Source: Corvus cornix cornix
Lineage: Eukaryota > Chordata > Aves > Passeriformes > Corvidae
Direction of reading: 5' to 3'
DNA length: 64,000 bases
Assembly: GCF_000738735.6 (NCBI RefSeq)
Contig: NC_046339.1
Coordinates: 22,805,714-22,869,713, forward strand
The translations under genes were made by a program, and so were the position numbers. This document shows, piece by piece, positions 27,206-42,200 of the stretch. Numbering within the stretch: position 1 is the stretch's first letter; the number at the start of each line of letters is the position of its first letter. The notes under the pieces are model-generated. The model had not been told where the DNA came from and did not search any database. It saw only the letters and a list, made by a program, of their open reading frames with translations.

Positions 27206-30200
27206 GTAAGACTTTTGATTTGCTCAAATATAAGCTAACTTTATAAAACAGTTTTTTCTTAATTCCTTTCTTACCTCCTTTCATCACAACTTTTCGGCCA
27301 TACACAGTTGCTTCAAACATAAAGCTAGTGCTTTTAGCTGTGCAGGAAAATCCAGAGGTTATATGAAGACAAGTCTGTACCTGGAAAATTGACACTTTAA
27401 TATTTGTTATTTAAATTTACTTTGTCCTTTTTCACAGACAGTCTAGTCACACAGTTCTCATTCAGACTGAGATATGGAAAAACAAATGAGGTGTTTCATC
27501 TGGCTGATGAAAACTTTCTTATGGGGCAGTAGAAACATGCCCAGTAACTGGATACTGTCTCAGCGAGTGCTACCAGTTGCTCTGAAGTAAAAGACCAAGG
27601 TCAAAGCACAGGGCCTTTGCACAGAAAGCCCCGGTGTTCTGCTTTAGTAGCCTGAACTGCCTTGTTATTGACCTGAATATTTGTGACTGGCAAATTTTTA
27701 TCTCTGTCTGAGAAATCAGTTTCAGGACAAACAATCTGTTTCTCTCTGCTTGCAGACATGCTCATAAAAACACAGTGATGGAGGTGAAACTGAATCTCAA
27801 TGGTAACTGGCTGCTGACAGCTTCTCGTGACCATCTCTGTAAGCTCTTTGACATCCGTAACCTGAAAGAAGAACTTCAGGTCTTCAGGGGCCATAAGAAA
27901 GAGGCCACAGGTCAGAATTTGTTTTATTATGTAGATTGTTATTATTAAGCTTGGATTAAAAATTAAAATTATTTCCATTAATTAGAAATCCTGGTATTAC
28001 ACCTTCTGATTGTGGCTTACTGTGTGTTTCAGCTGTGGCCTGGCATCCTGTTCACGAAGGGCTGTTTGCCAGTGGAGGATCTGATGGGTCCTTGTTGTTC
28101 TGGCATGTTGGGTATGTGGCATTTTCATCAGCACACTGGAAAGATGTTGGTCAGTTGTGCAAGTTGTTAGACTAAACACGAAATACCTCTTTTCCCCTTT
28201 GAATCCATATTTAGCCTGCATATTTATGACAATAGTTTTTCTCTGTACATGAGGAATTTGTTAATATGCTTCATTTATGAAGAAGTTTTCCTGTAGAAAT
28301 GTGCTTCAAAGGATACAATTGCTTGCACAAAACCAGCCATGTGTCGAGATGGTGATGAATGGTTGAAACTCCTAGTTTCTTAAAGCTTGTTCTGAGGTGC
28401 TGTAATTATTTTGGTTTTAAATGTACAATTAAAAATCCCTTCATTACGGAACTGCCTATTAAAACCACTGGGAACAATCAGTTCACCCAGCAGAAAAATG
28501 ACAGAGGCTTAAGTTTGACAAGATAGGGGATAGAGGATGAACAACAACTGAATAGCAAAAGTTTTCTCTTGTAGCTGTAGGAGATATTCAGCTGTGTTTG
28601 ATTGATTTTCTCTTTTTTTAATGCATCAGGGTTGAGAAGGAGGTTGGTGGAATGGAAATGGCCCACGAAGGAATGATCTGGAGTCTGGCATGGCATCCCC
28701 TCGGACACATTCTCTGTTCAGGCTCAAATGATCACACCAGGTAATTCCAAGTATTTAAAGAGAAGGTCTAAGGAAATGTATGTACTTTTAGAAACTAGAA
28801 CAGTGCTTGGCATCAGTGAATAGATTGGGACGGTTCTGTTACACAACCAGTGGCCAAAGCAGAGACACAACTTACGTTACTAGGAGGCACTAGGTGGCAC
28901 TGACATTTTATATTGCAAGGTGGAGTCTAACTTCTTGTCCTTGCTCTAAGGAAGCCTTAAAAAATATTACAGTTCTGGTTTGTGGGAGCTTTTAAATCCT
29001 CTGAAGAAATGTTTAAAGAAGGAATTCTTGTAGTTTCTTGCTGAAGAAATACTCTTATCTCCACAGCAGTTTTTCCTGCAGATCATCTGCTGGTAATGTC
29101 TTTTGACATTGCAGACATGTTCAGAGGCTGTAGGTTGCGTTTTTAGGTTGGACACGCTATAACCATAGTGCATTTTATAAATGCAGTAAATTGTTGTGGG
29201 GCCATGTGCATATTTAGTGTATATGAAAAATATACTTGAGCAAGAAGGTTTTGGAATGGACTAGAAATTTTTTTTTCAGGATCTGATGTTGATGCCTTGT
29301 ACTTACACACGTTACACTTTGAAGTACCTTCTAACTTGTAACTATGCAATTCATTACAGTACTCGTTGGGGTTTTTATTTTTGGCTTGAAGCTCATATCC
29401 TGTGTTCACATCTAGAGCTGAACTCGATTTAGTAAGAGTTGAATCCTTATATAATCAAGATACTATACTAAAAATCAAAGAACTAATTAGATTAAAAGTT
29501 GTTAATGTTCTTGACCCTTAATGAGATCATGTAACTTCCTTTTGACAGCAAGTTTTGGACTAGAAATCGGCCTGGAGATAAAATGCGAGATCGTTACAAC
29601 TTGAACCTGCTGCCTGGGATGTCAGAGGATGGTGTGGAATATGGTAAGGCACTTTCCTCAATATGGAAGGAAGACAATTGGGGTCAAGAACAGGCCTAGG
29701 TCATTAGGTGATGCTTCTGGGTAAGGTGAGGAAGCAGAATTATAGCATTGGTGACCACTGGGGCAAAAATATCTTTTTCTAAGGATGATTTTACTTTCCA
29801 CATTGTCAGCAATCATGATTCCAACAATGGGTTTTACTCTGTTTCCACAGCTCCAGGAGGTAAGACCTGCTCTGTCAATCACAGGAAGGAGGTTTGGCTC
29901 TCCCTCTGGCAAATATCTCCAGTTTACTTTTCATCCTGAAAATGTCATCTGTCTTCAAGGCTTCCCACAGTGCTGGACTGCAACAGGAAAAGCTTTCAAA
30001 TTATTGAATTCTACTAAAAGCTTTAAACTTTACTCCCCTCATAAGGATTTAGCTCAAAAATTTTAGGCTGCTCAGGAATTCCCAGCTCAGTGGCGTGCCT
30101 CAGCCACCTGTAGTTGCATCTGTTTCTTCAGATTTTTGATTATTTGCCCTTCTTTTTTTTTTTTTTTTTTTGGGGGGGGGGGAGGGGGGGGCAGGAAATG

Positions 30201-33200
30201 AAAATGCAGGACTTAAATACAATTTAAGTTTTAAAATATATAGATTTGTTATAACAAAAATGGGACTGGTTATGGGTTATTATTTCTTTTTCTCAGCTTC
30301 TACCCCAATGTAACTTTCCTGAAAGGACATAGTTTCTGACCTTTTGGGGTTGATTTATGAATCTGAACTTGCAGTTCTTTTAATACCCCGTAATTCATGT
30401 ATGAAACTAAATTGTGACCTACCAGTTGTAAAATACGTATTTACTACTGGAATGTGATACTAATGGTAAAAGCATGTGAGAATCTGAAGGGCTAAAATGG
30501 TAACATAAAGAAAAATTTTCCAAGTATAAATATTTTTTTTTTCTCTAGATGATCTGGAGCCCAACAGCCTGGCAGTTATTCCTGGGATGGGAATACCTGA
30601 ACAATTGAAAATAGCCATGGAGCAGGAGCAGATGGGTAAGTAATAGCTATGGGGAAGCATTCTCCTGATCAGTCCAGATACTGTGTGACTTCTTTTTCAT
30701 TCTTTTCCTATTCTTTGGGAGCATAGATGCTCTTTTCTAAAGTTCTGTGTTGTTCATATTTGCAATGTAAAGAAGGATGAGCTGAAAATCTCTGTGAAAA
30801 AAATAAAGGGTCTTTCTGTAAGCCAGCATTGCTCTGACTGTTTGTTTCCCTGGTGCCAAAGGGAAAGATGAGTCCAATGACATTGAAATGACAATCCCAG
30901 GACTGGATTGGGGAATGGAGGAAGTAATGCAAAAGGACCAAAAGAAAGTGCCACAGAAAAAAGTTCCCTATGCAAAACCAATACCAGCACAGTTTCAGCA
31001 GGTAAGTACATGATACACAGTGAACAGAACAACCTGATATTTTCCCAACTTCAAAAAGTGTGTGTCTTTTGAAATGTTTTGGATTTTCGGTATCAGCTCT
31101 TCTGTATCAACACCCAGTGCAACTTACCACAGTAGCTAGTTTAATTACTATTTAAACATAAAATATTTTGTTAAATACCTTCTGTCTTATATCTGTACCT
31201 GGGAAGAAGTTATAAAATATGGAAGTTTTATTCAGCATTGTTTTTACTTTCAAGTATCCATACTACAAAATGTTTCAGCATATCCTTTCTCATTGCTGCC
31301 ATGTGTTGCAAATGTGTTGTTCTACAGAATTAATCTTGTGTTTCCGAATCTTTATAGGCATGGATGCAAAATAAAGTTCCTTTGCCTCCCCCACCTGAGC
31401 CATTGAATGATAGAAAGGAGGATATTAAGCTGGAGGAGAAAAAGAAATCACAGGCAGAGATTGAGCAGGAAATGGCAGCACTTCAGTACACAAACCCACA
31501 ACTCTTGGAGGTATGCGTGGAAACACAGTTATTAACAAGTTTGCTTTAAAGTGAGCAGCTTCCTGTGGCACTTTCACCTGTTTGGCTGTTTTCACCTTTT
31601 TACAAAAAGACATCTAATTGACAGAATATTGCACTTAATGCGTGATTGTGTGAAACCCTCAGTGAGGCCCCCACATCTCAGTTTGCCAGTACTGATCTGT
31701 GGGTCTCTTTGGTTAGTAATTTGTCTTTAGTTAGTTATTTCTGTTAATTACAAGGAAAGAATTCTTAAACTCCTGTGAAATGGGATGAGTGCTTCTGATT
31801 TTTAGTTGTAACATACTTCTGTGCTTAGTTAATTTTCTGGGTTTCTTTTTCGGACAGCAATTGAAGATTGAGAGACTTGCACAAAAGCAAGCTGAGCAAG
31901 TGCAGCCACCACCCCCAGGAGGATCTCTCCATGGACCTCAGCCTTTCCCAGGGCAAGGCCCAATGTCACAGATGCCTCAAGGGTTTCAGCAGCCCCTTCC
32001 ACCTCAGCAGATGCCAATGAATATGCCTCAGATGGGACCTCCTGGTCCACAAGGACAGTTCAGACCTCCAGGACCCCAAGGACAAATAGGACCTCAAGGT
32101 CCATTACACCAAGGAGCTGGAGGTCCACAAGGGTTCATGGGACCACAAGGACCTCCAGGCCCCCAAGGGCCCCCACAAGGAATGCCACGGCCTCAGGATT
32201 TACACGGACATCAAGGAATGCAGAGACATCCGGGCCCTCATGGGCCAATGGGGCCCCCAGGCCCACAGGGTAATGCTGGCCCACAGGGACACTTGGGACC
32301 GCAGGGCCTGCCTGGGTCTCAGACTCATTTAGGACCACAGGGCCCACCTGGCCCACAAGGTCACTTGGGTCCTCAGGGTCCCCCTGGAGGTCAAGGAATG
32401 CAGGGGCCACCTGGTCCACGAGGAATGCAAGGACCTCTTCCTCACGGCATGCAAGGAGCTCCGGGATCTCAAGGGATGCAGGGCCCTATATCTCAAGGGC
32501 CTTTGATGGGACTTAATCCAAGAGGGATGCAGGGTCCACCAGGACCCAGAGATAACCAGGGACCTAATCCACAAGGGATGATGATGGGTCATCCACAAGA
32601 AATGAGAGGTCCTCATATGCAAAGTGGTTTACTAGGACATGGCCCCCAGGAGATGCGGGGCCTTCAGGGACCCCCGCCTCAAGGTACAATGCTGGGACCG
32701 CCACAAGAAATGCGTGGGCCACCTGGTCCACAGGGCCAGCAAGGACCTCCACAAGGCTCTTTGGTGGGGCCTCAAGGAAACATGCAAGGACCTCAGGGAC
32801 AGCCGAACCCTTCAAGGGGGCCACACCCTTCCCAGGGCCCTCTGCCCTTCCAGCAGCAGAAAACACCTCTGTTGGGTGACGGGCCTCGTCCCCCATTCAA
32901 TCAGGTATGTGGTGGTCTTCGTAACAAGGGGAGTTTTAAGAATGTGGGAATGATAACTTGTGCAGTAGGAATGCACAGCAGGAGCTAAGAGAATGGAGGT
33001 TGGGTATTCCTTGGAGGACTGAGGCCTCAGGAAAACTGAAGTGATAATAAAAAGGGTTACGTAGCTTGGAAACAGCAGAAGGTGTCCCTGCCCATGGCAG
33101 GGGATTGGAAATAGGTGATCTTTAAGGTCACTTCCAAGCCAAACTATTCATGATTCTATGGCAGGTAACTGTGGGAAAGGGATTATTGGGAATACTAGTA

Positions 33201-36200
33201 CAGAAACCAGTCTGCTATGAAAATGTGTAACCTTAAGAGAAACTCCTTTTTTTTTGCCTTTTCTTTTTTTTTTCCTTTTTTTAATTTAGAGACACTGAAC
33301 TTTCTTAAGTGGGGTATTTCCTGGGGAGCAGACAAGCACTACTAGCACTAATAAAAGTTGAATTTAAAGAAACTGAACATAAGAAAACTCGTATGTATTA
33401 ATTAAAGCAAGGTACTGCCAACTCTCAGTTGTCCAGAGTAGTTAATCTGAACTATGGGATGAATTTATCATAGATGCTGACACACCTGGAATCAGCTTAG
33501 GTCTGGTTGCACTTAAGAGTTCACTCTAAGAGCAGAGGAGCACACAGGGACACAGCTGTCCTGTTTCCTGCCTCTAGCCACCTCTACTTCCCAGAGCACG
33601 AGTTCAGAGACAGCGTTGTCCAGTGTTAACTCCTCAGCGCGCCATTTACCGAGGAGCAGGAGAGGAAGCACAGTTATGGGATGGGTTTGTGTAGGACTGA
33701 CCCAGGTCTAGTGGGGTGAGCACTGAGCTGGAAGTGCTGAGCAGGCCCTGGATGTGTGCTGACAGCAGGGAGCTGTCCCCATGCCCTGCTGCCTCAGCAT
33801 CAGCTCCAGGAGGGTTCACCAGCTCAGCAAGATATCACACATAGCTGGCCTGGAATACTGGGCAGTGCTGCTTATAGACGCACCAGTTGATTCCACGGGA
33901 GTCAAGTCAGGCTTTGGGAAGTCTGGTTTGGCACCAGCTGCAGCCTGTTTACCCATTCCATTTTCTGCTCTACTACACATCTCCCAGAGCTCTTGGTGGT
34001 TATTGCCTCTCATAAGCTCCTAGCTGGATAGCACCAGTTCTGTGCTTTGTCTCAATTGTCTTCAGTGCTAGGTGAATTTTGAAAGGGAACTTTGGAAAAA
34101 AATCTACTTAATTAAAAAAAAAAAAAGTGTGGTGTTTTTTAACCAGAATTGTCTCTTTTAGACCTGCACTCAATAGTTTCAGTCAAAGCTTTAGAAATGT
34201 AGAGTACTTCATGTGTAGTCCAGTACCAATCACAATGAGGAACTGAATATTCAAAGGAGCTTTAGTTCAGGGATTCCTTTTCAGATTGAAGCAGAGTAGC
34301 CTACAAATCGTGGGCTTATTTGAATATTTTTTCCTTGCAAATCAATAATTCCCTCCAGAAGGCTGTTAATGTGCTGCTGTTGCTGAGATTTCAAAAACAT
34401 CCAAGTTACACAAATGGATGTTGGTTCCCCAACTATATAACTTAAACCAGCAGAGGTGTTTCTTTTTGCTGTCCCAGGGAGACTCATTTTTCTTTGAGAA
34501 TAATTACCATGTTTGTGGAGCGCTGTCTTTGTCTGCCCTTGCCACTGACACTGTTTGGAATTCAGTAGGGTGCTTTTGGCAGGTGGCTGGTTATTTTCAA
34601 TGAATACTGCTATCTTAAAGGCTTTTACAGATACTAAAAAATGAAATAGTGAGGTATTTTAGATCATTCTTCCTTCCTTGTGCACCTTTAGTATGATAAT
34701 GGGTTTTAAAACTTAACTATTTTAAAATTCATAATGTCAGGTTTTGCTCCATTTTGCTTCTCCGTAATATGAATATAACAGTAGTTCTTGTTTAAAAAGG
34801 CCCCCTCTGTGATTGTTTTTAAAAACAATAGACTTTAGTTTGTTTTGTGTTCTGAATTTGGCCTTTTTCTTCTGTAAACTTGTACAAATCACTTGTCTTC
34901 CTTTTCAGTAGCAGAAGTGTGTGAATATCTGCTTTATCAAAGGCTTGTGACATGAATACAGAACATTATAGATAATTGTAAGGGTTAGTCTCCACGTAAG
35001 GTATCACTGTTACCTGCACCACCTGTACACTGGAAGCAGAGGTTTGCTGGGATACACAAGGCCATTTCCAGCTTTTAGTAAAATACCTCTTTCTGAGCTC
35101 TGCATATTTTCCAGTTTCAAGCCCAGTTTGAGGCCTGGAATGAATTTTGAAACAAAAATATGAAAATGCAGAGTTAGGGCTCTGTGTTCCCCACTTGGCA
35201 AAGCATGGTTTGTTTGTAATAAAGGTTTCTGCTAAGCAGAGTTATTTACTGAGTGCTAAAAACTGTTGCTTTGGTTAAACACTTCCATAAATGGAAGAAG
35301 TTCCATAAAATTTATTTTAAGTAAGCATCTGCTAAATATATGGGAAATCCTGGAACTCCAGCAAGGTTTTGGTCAGGAACAGCAGAATCGCTGTGATAGC
35401 TGGCTCTTACCTGGTCAGAGGATGGATTTGTTCTGGACTCAAGTCAACATTCCATCACTAGGAAAGTATTTTGGGGGATTTTTGGAGGTTTTTTTAATGG
35501 GCATTAAGCCAGATCTTTTACTTTGCTTATTTTCCCAACATTCTTACAAAATTACTCAATGCAAATATGATGTTTGTGGTATATATTTGTGAGCTTTCTT
35601 GTGTTTATCACCTACATTGCAGTTGAATATAAGTTTCTAATTTAAAACGATATTTCAAGATATGATGGGAGAAGTGCACAAATAAACTTCCTGCTTCTCT
35701 GCAACCATTAAAAGAAAAAAAGGTAGTGTTTCTCCAAAATAAATTTAGAGCATTAAAATTATTTAACTTTGATTCATGGAGAAGTTAAGCAGTGTAATTA
35801 TGACCTGGTGGTGTGCTGGAGTACACAGGTCTTTAAGTATTTCCAGACTGCCTGCAGTCTGGAAGGGTTTTAACAAGTCAGTGTGAGGGCCAAGTCTAAA
35901 TCTTCCATACTGGACATGTCTAGGAAAAAATTACATGTTTAGGGGTTTCTAGTAAGGGTTTGGGGAGGGATTGGTTTTTTGGTCATGTCAGTAGAAGATT
36001 TTGTATAGCAATCCTGCAGGTTTCAGCTCTGTCTGGTTCATATTTTTATTGTTGGATTTTATAGCTACAGTGTAAATTCTGTACATGCCCCTTTTCGGTT
36101 CCAGTCAAGCACAAACCCCAGGTGATGACTCTTTGTCAGGCCTGTGCTGTCTAAAGGCAGAATCAGACCATTGTCTGAACACAGTTTTCCAACCAGTGTC

Positions 36201-39200
36201 ACCACAGCAGGTCCAGTGTAAATGTGGTGCCTGTAGAAGTCTTTCATGAGTCTGTGACAGCAGCTGAATTTAAAGAGCATTATTTTATCCTTTAAAATTC
36301 ACCCAAAAAATGAGAAAAAATACCAGAAGACACTTACATACTTTATTTTTTTTTCTTTGGGATGACACGAAGCACACAAACCTCTGCCCACCCTACTGCT
36401 TCTGCTTCAGAAAGGAGGGACTGTGGCTCCTAGCTTTAGCCCTGTCAGTGCTGAAAACTCCCTTGTTTCATGGTGCTTAGCTGGGGGTTAGCACTTTTTT
36501 TTATCCTGAAACGAAGAAAAATGAACTTTGCCATCATGTTAAAAATGTAACTCGTTATTTCCATGTTAACAACTTAGAGGTTTAGAGAAGAGGTTCCTAT
36601 ACGGCCCTGATGTTTTCCCTCCCATCCCAACATTCTTGGTAATTATTTTTGTACATATAGTTTCTCTTTTTTGTTCATTTCCAAATGAAGTCTCTGGTCT
36701 GTGAAGCTCTTTCACTGCCTGTAAATCAGTACGTGATATTTTTCAAACAAATTTACACATTTTCCTCATCTAGAGGAATAGAATATTTGCATTGAATACT
36801 CAATAAATTCAATACATTCTTATAGAATGTTCATACTCAGGAAGAATATGAGCTTTATCATCTTTGGTTGTAACAGGTGAAATGTGAATACTTGAAGTGC
36901 TGTTTCCTATAAAATGGTGTGTTTCTCAGGGGCTGAAGCATTTACTGATGTGAATGTCTGAAAACTGAGGCTGAAACCATTGGAACATGAGATGTTTCTA
37001 TTGTACAGCCTGTGCAGATGCAGACTTTATGGAAGAAAAATGTTTTGCACTCTTACAAAAATTATTAATTACTCACACATTACTCACAATTCACGTGGCT
37101 TTTCTTCTTACATGCTCACAGGATGGACAGAACCCAGGTCCTCCTCCACTGATACCAGGCCTGGGGCAGCAAGGAGGACAAGGTCGTCTGGGCCCTCACA
37201 ACCAAGGACCTGGTCTTAATAAAGGTAATTAAATATATTGTCTGTTCTCCTGGGAGTCAGTCCCCTCAAGGAGGGGCTGTCCCCGTGCAGTGCACCCAGA
37301 CAGAAATGGCTGGAGCACAATGCAGGGCCTTGGCTGAGAGAAAAGCTTCCATTGATGTGGGCTGGAATAGACAGGAAAAATTTTCTCAGAAGTATTGTTT
37401 AATGTGAAATTTATCCCATATGCTTTCTAGAACTGTATGAACTAGAGCATCCTAAAGTGATCTAGAAATTGTTACAGAAACCTGCTGTGATTTCTTTTGC
37501 CCTCAAGGTGATGCCCGTGGTCCACCAAACCATCACCTGGGCCCGCTGTCGGACAGACGGCACGAGCAGAACAGTGGTGGCCCCGAGCATGGGCCAGAGA
37601 GGGGCCTGTTCCGAGGGGGCCAGGACTGGAGTGATGGCAGAGACAGCAGGGGCATGCCAGACAGACGGGGACCTCACCCCGATTTCCATGATGACTTTGA
37701 TCGACCAGACGACTTCCGTGATGACTTCCATCCCGATAAGAGATTTGGCCATCGGTTACGAGAATTCGAGGGGAGAGGAGGCCCACCATTGCAAGATGAG
37801 AAATGGAGACGGGGTGGACCTGGGCCTCCCTTTCCTCCTGATCACAGGGAATTTGAAGGAGGTGGTTCAAACCGTGGGCCTCCTGGTGCTTGGGAAGGAC
37901 GGAGACCTTCAGATGACAGATATCCACGGGATCCTGAGGATGCACGCTTCCGAGGAAGGCGGGATGAGAGGTAAGAATAAATCTATTTCTCTTTCTTGGG
38001 TTAAAGGGTAAATGGAGGGAACTCTTTTATTCCTGGTTTCCTTTTTATTAAGGAGTCTATCTGTTTCAGATTTATAAACTGGAAACCAATAAGGAAATGA
38101 AAACTCTAATATACCTGAGTATAGAGTCCATAAAAATCATTCAGTAATAGAAGAAAACTTGAAAAATGGTCATTGTACACAGCAGCTTCCGTGTCTTTAA
38201 ACAGTAAGTAAAGAGAAGGGGGAAAGTTTGTAGAGAAGATCCAGTGACACAGGATGAAGATCTGAGACCGTTTTGACGAAAATTGAGAGGAGACTTAAAG
38301 GTTAAAGTGACAAACTTTTGAACACTAGAAGTGGATTTTGAGATTCTGTCTCCAGTCACAAACTACAGCATGACTGTAGAGACTGTAGGATGAGATGCAA
38401 TGCCCTTGTAAGGAGCAGGAACAGTGATCTGACTGCCAGATGGAAGGGACAGAGTTACAGCATCTGTTGGACTGTCGAGACTATTTTTTCATGCGTTTGC
38501 TTGTAGGAATTTTATTTCTCTTTCTGACTAATTTCTTAATGCCAAGTGAAGAACTCAAAATTAATCTGATTTACAGCAATGTCCTTGTCATTGCTCACAA
38601 TCTCGGAATAAATCACAAAGGGATAAATTTGCTTTTAGTTACCAATGTAAATATGGAGGAATTAGTGCTGTCTCCGAGATTAACTGTCAGCAAAATTGCT
38701 CCAGATTTATGCTAGTTTAATTAAGTGAAATTTGGCCTCCAAGGTCTAAGCCTCTCACTGACCACCAAGTCTCTATGTATAAGAACATGTGCTTGTACAA
38801 ATATGCTGTGGTCTCCACATAATGTGAATTTTGTGTGTTTTAGTTGCCTTTTTAATCATTTTCTTACATTCCTTTTACTTTGCATCTATACAGCTCTTCT
38901 TTTAGCTATTTTCTGCCTAGCTCTGTAAGATGTAACTTCCTTTTGTGTGAAGAGTATGAAAAGAAATGAACAGTAACTAAAAGAAGGTAACAATTAAAGC
39001 CATTTTTAAAAAGTAAAGCCAGAGAGAATCCAGCTGGATGGTCCAGTGGTCCAATGGTCTGCATCACAGAACTCTAAAAGCAGTTTAGCAGACAAGACTT
39101 TCAGAAGCTTAGTAGAGATTTTCAGATCTTATATTGAAAATGCTTAGGGACTGGAAAATATTTTATTATGGTCCTGATTCTTGAAAAGTTTCAGGAAGGG

Positions 39201-42200
39201 AAACAAGAACCTTGTGACCTGTAAACCTGACTTTTGAACTAAGAGTTAAGAGTATTCTATTTATCAGAGTACAAGTGTTTGCCCAGAGAGCTTGAAATGG
39301 AATGGCACAGGGCCCTAAAAGGCTCATTGTGCTTGTAAATTTGATGATTTTCTTGGAATGAAGGTGAACTAGGTGCCATTTACTGCAGATGCTGTGGTGG
39401 ACTTAAACCCAACCACTCGTTCAGCTGACTTGGTTTGAAATTGAGATTGTAACTGGTTTGATCAAGCATGAGAGGCAAATGTGTGTATGTGTGTTTCTCT
39501 CTAATTTCCCATCCTTTTCATCCCTGTCCTGTTCTTACTCTACCTGTGCATATCCACATGATGCTTCTACTGCAGAGACCTGCCTCTTCCTGCCTGCTAA
39601 TCTGCACAGTGTGTAGTTGTGTACAGTAAGGTCCTAGGCCTCGGGGAAGAAGATGTGAGAGCAGTCAAACAGGAACTGAACCCGATGCAAGGCAGGGTTT
39701 TATGTGTGACTGATATGAAAAGGCAAATAAGGATATCCATAACACAATATTGGGAGCTGTGGCTATGTCAGGCGTAGGTATCGTAGATTTCAAAACTCAA
39801 CTGTGTCCATAAGTTGCCTGGAAGACATAGGAAAGGCCCTGTTCCTGCAGCCCCGGGGCCTTGTGTTGAAAATCTTGGTAATTTCCAAGTCGAATCACAC
39901 CATATCAGTATTAAAGTGGGAGCCCCTCTAAGAAACCTCTAGAGGACTGTGCTGTTTCAAGGCTAAACAATATTGCTCTGTGATTATTTGAACCATTTGT
40001 ACCTGAAACTGTTGAGTTTGTTTTCCCAAACCATCCAGGTTAATGTAAATGGTTCATGGTCCATACACAGCACTCCTCCATCCACTGTTGTACCTGTACA
40101 GGCACAGCAGCCTCCTCTCTGTATTGTGTTTGTTTTCTGGGAGGTGGAGACAGACCTATTGTTTTTTATTAAAAACAATGTAAAAGTTTAAAAACATTGT
40201 ATTGTGTTATGACTACTGTTAAAATATTTAAATTTGTAATTAAAAGGTTAATGTTGTTAAAATTCTAAATAAAAGTATCTAAAGTTTTGCTTGTAATAGG
40301 ATGCACTGTGTCGTTAATGAGCTGGGGAAGGGGATGCTGCACACAGCCAACACCATGGGAATATTGTGGTGCTCCCAGTCTGGCCAGTATGGAACTGGGA
40401 ACAGCGGGGAGGTGGGAGGCATCTGTGACTGGGCAAGGAGTGCTCCACACTGTGTGCTGGCACTGAGGGTGGGCAGAGTAGCGTGGGGTGGCATGGTGGG
40501 GACTCGGCACCATGTGCCTGCACCACCTGAACACCTCAGCTGGGCTGTGACTGAGACAAGCGTCCTTTGGAGCGCAGTCCTCACAGAGCAGGGCTGTGCT
40601 TGGCAAACGCTCCAGGTGTTTAAAGTGCTTATGGCAGGAACAAAACTACTAGTTATTCACACAGCCAGCTGCAGGCTTACCTGACGTGGCACTGACAGCT
40701 CAGGAAGAGCCATTCTCCTCTTTGAAGAGCTGTCCAAGTCCCCCAGTGCGGCGCTGGAGGAGCTGTACTCAGTTAAGATGCAGTGCAGAAGCCAATCGTA
40801 CCAAATTCCTGGAGATGCCATTGGTACTTACTAGACAGCAATTATCAACTTCAGTGTCATAATTACATTTTGCAACACAAAATTCATTACTGCTCTTCAG
40901 GTTGCAGAATGCCACTGTGCACTGTTCAGCCATCACTGTGCCTACAGATCCAAAGGCAATCTAAATGCATTTGCTAAAACTGTAAACTTGGAAGAATGGA
41001 ATGAAAAGGAGAATTGTCTGGCAAAAGAATCATAGAATTAATAGGAATGAGATCCTGTAATGTTTTGTTATAGCCATGACTCTCATTGCTTCTATGTTTT
41101 CAGTTTGTTTTATCATGGAAATGGAATGGAAAAAAAGAGAAGGGGAATGTAAGACCATCAGAGTTAAGGGGAATTCACTTACACTTTTCCTTGCCTTACC
41201 TCACCTTATATCTATCATCACTCATCAATTGTTTTTCCCACCTTTTCATTAAATGAATGCAGTATGTTTAACAATCTTTTTCTTGTATGAAAAGCCAACA
41301 TAATCAGTGGAAGGAAATATGAGAGGAAAATTACAAAGCTTACTATCAAAGTGCTCAAAGGCAGAAATGAGCGCTTTCCCACCTACAAATCCTGTTCTAG
41401 TAACTGTATGTGCTGCAGCATTAAGTGGAACAGTTCAGAAATTAGTTGATAATTAAACTGAAACTGACTCAATTATGCCTAAAAACCACATTTGTATCAT
41501 GTTCTTTCTTGTAGCTTCCGAAGAGGAGGACCCTCGAGACACGAGGGCCGGGGACCCAGGGGCAGAGATGGCTTTCCTGGCCCTGAAGATTTTGGGCCAG
41601 ATGATGCTTTTGACTCTCCAGATGAAAACTCCAGAGGAAGGGACCATGGTGCTCGGGGGCGAGGTCGAGGTGCTCTAAGAGGTGAGGGGACCGGTCTTCC
41701 ACACAGAAATGCAAGGATGAGGAAGGAAAGGCATTTCTTGGGCAGATGACATTATTTTCATGAATACAATGTCTCTTCTCACTCCTGTTCCCTGCTTCTC
41801 TTACTGCTCAGGAGCTCGGAAGGGTTTGCTTCCTACTCCAGATGAATTTCCACGCTTTGAAGGAGGGCGGAAACCAGAATCCTGGGATGGAAACAGAGAA
41901 CCAGGTAAAACCTTTGGTGAGGTTTGTAGACTTCTACAATAGAATCACTTAAAAAAATACTTTAAAAATCATGTCTTTTTCCCGTACCTCATATGTTTGT
42001 TACCAGTATTTTACCAGGAGAAAAGCCAAATGCAGTTCTATGGTCTTTTAAATTTAGGAAAAAAGAACTATACAGAATTTACCTGGCTCTAAATACAACT
42101 GTCCTACTGAACAAAAGGGATTGTGGCCTCAAAGCCTTGATTTTCAGTTGCGTTCTTGTACAGTCCTGAACTGCCCGGGCAGTTGTCACCTCTGGATGAC

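Noticed and set aside
37469..38011. 180-codon plus-strand frame overlapping a WDR33 exon
   Set aside because: Out of frame with the splice-supported WDR33 reading frame, which gives conserved sequence.
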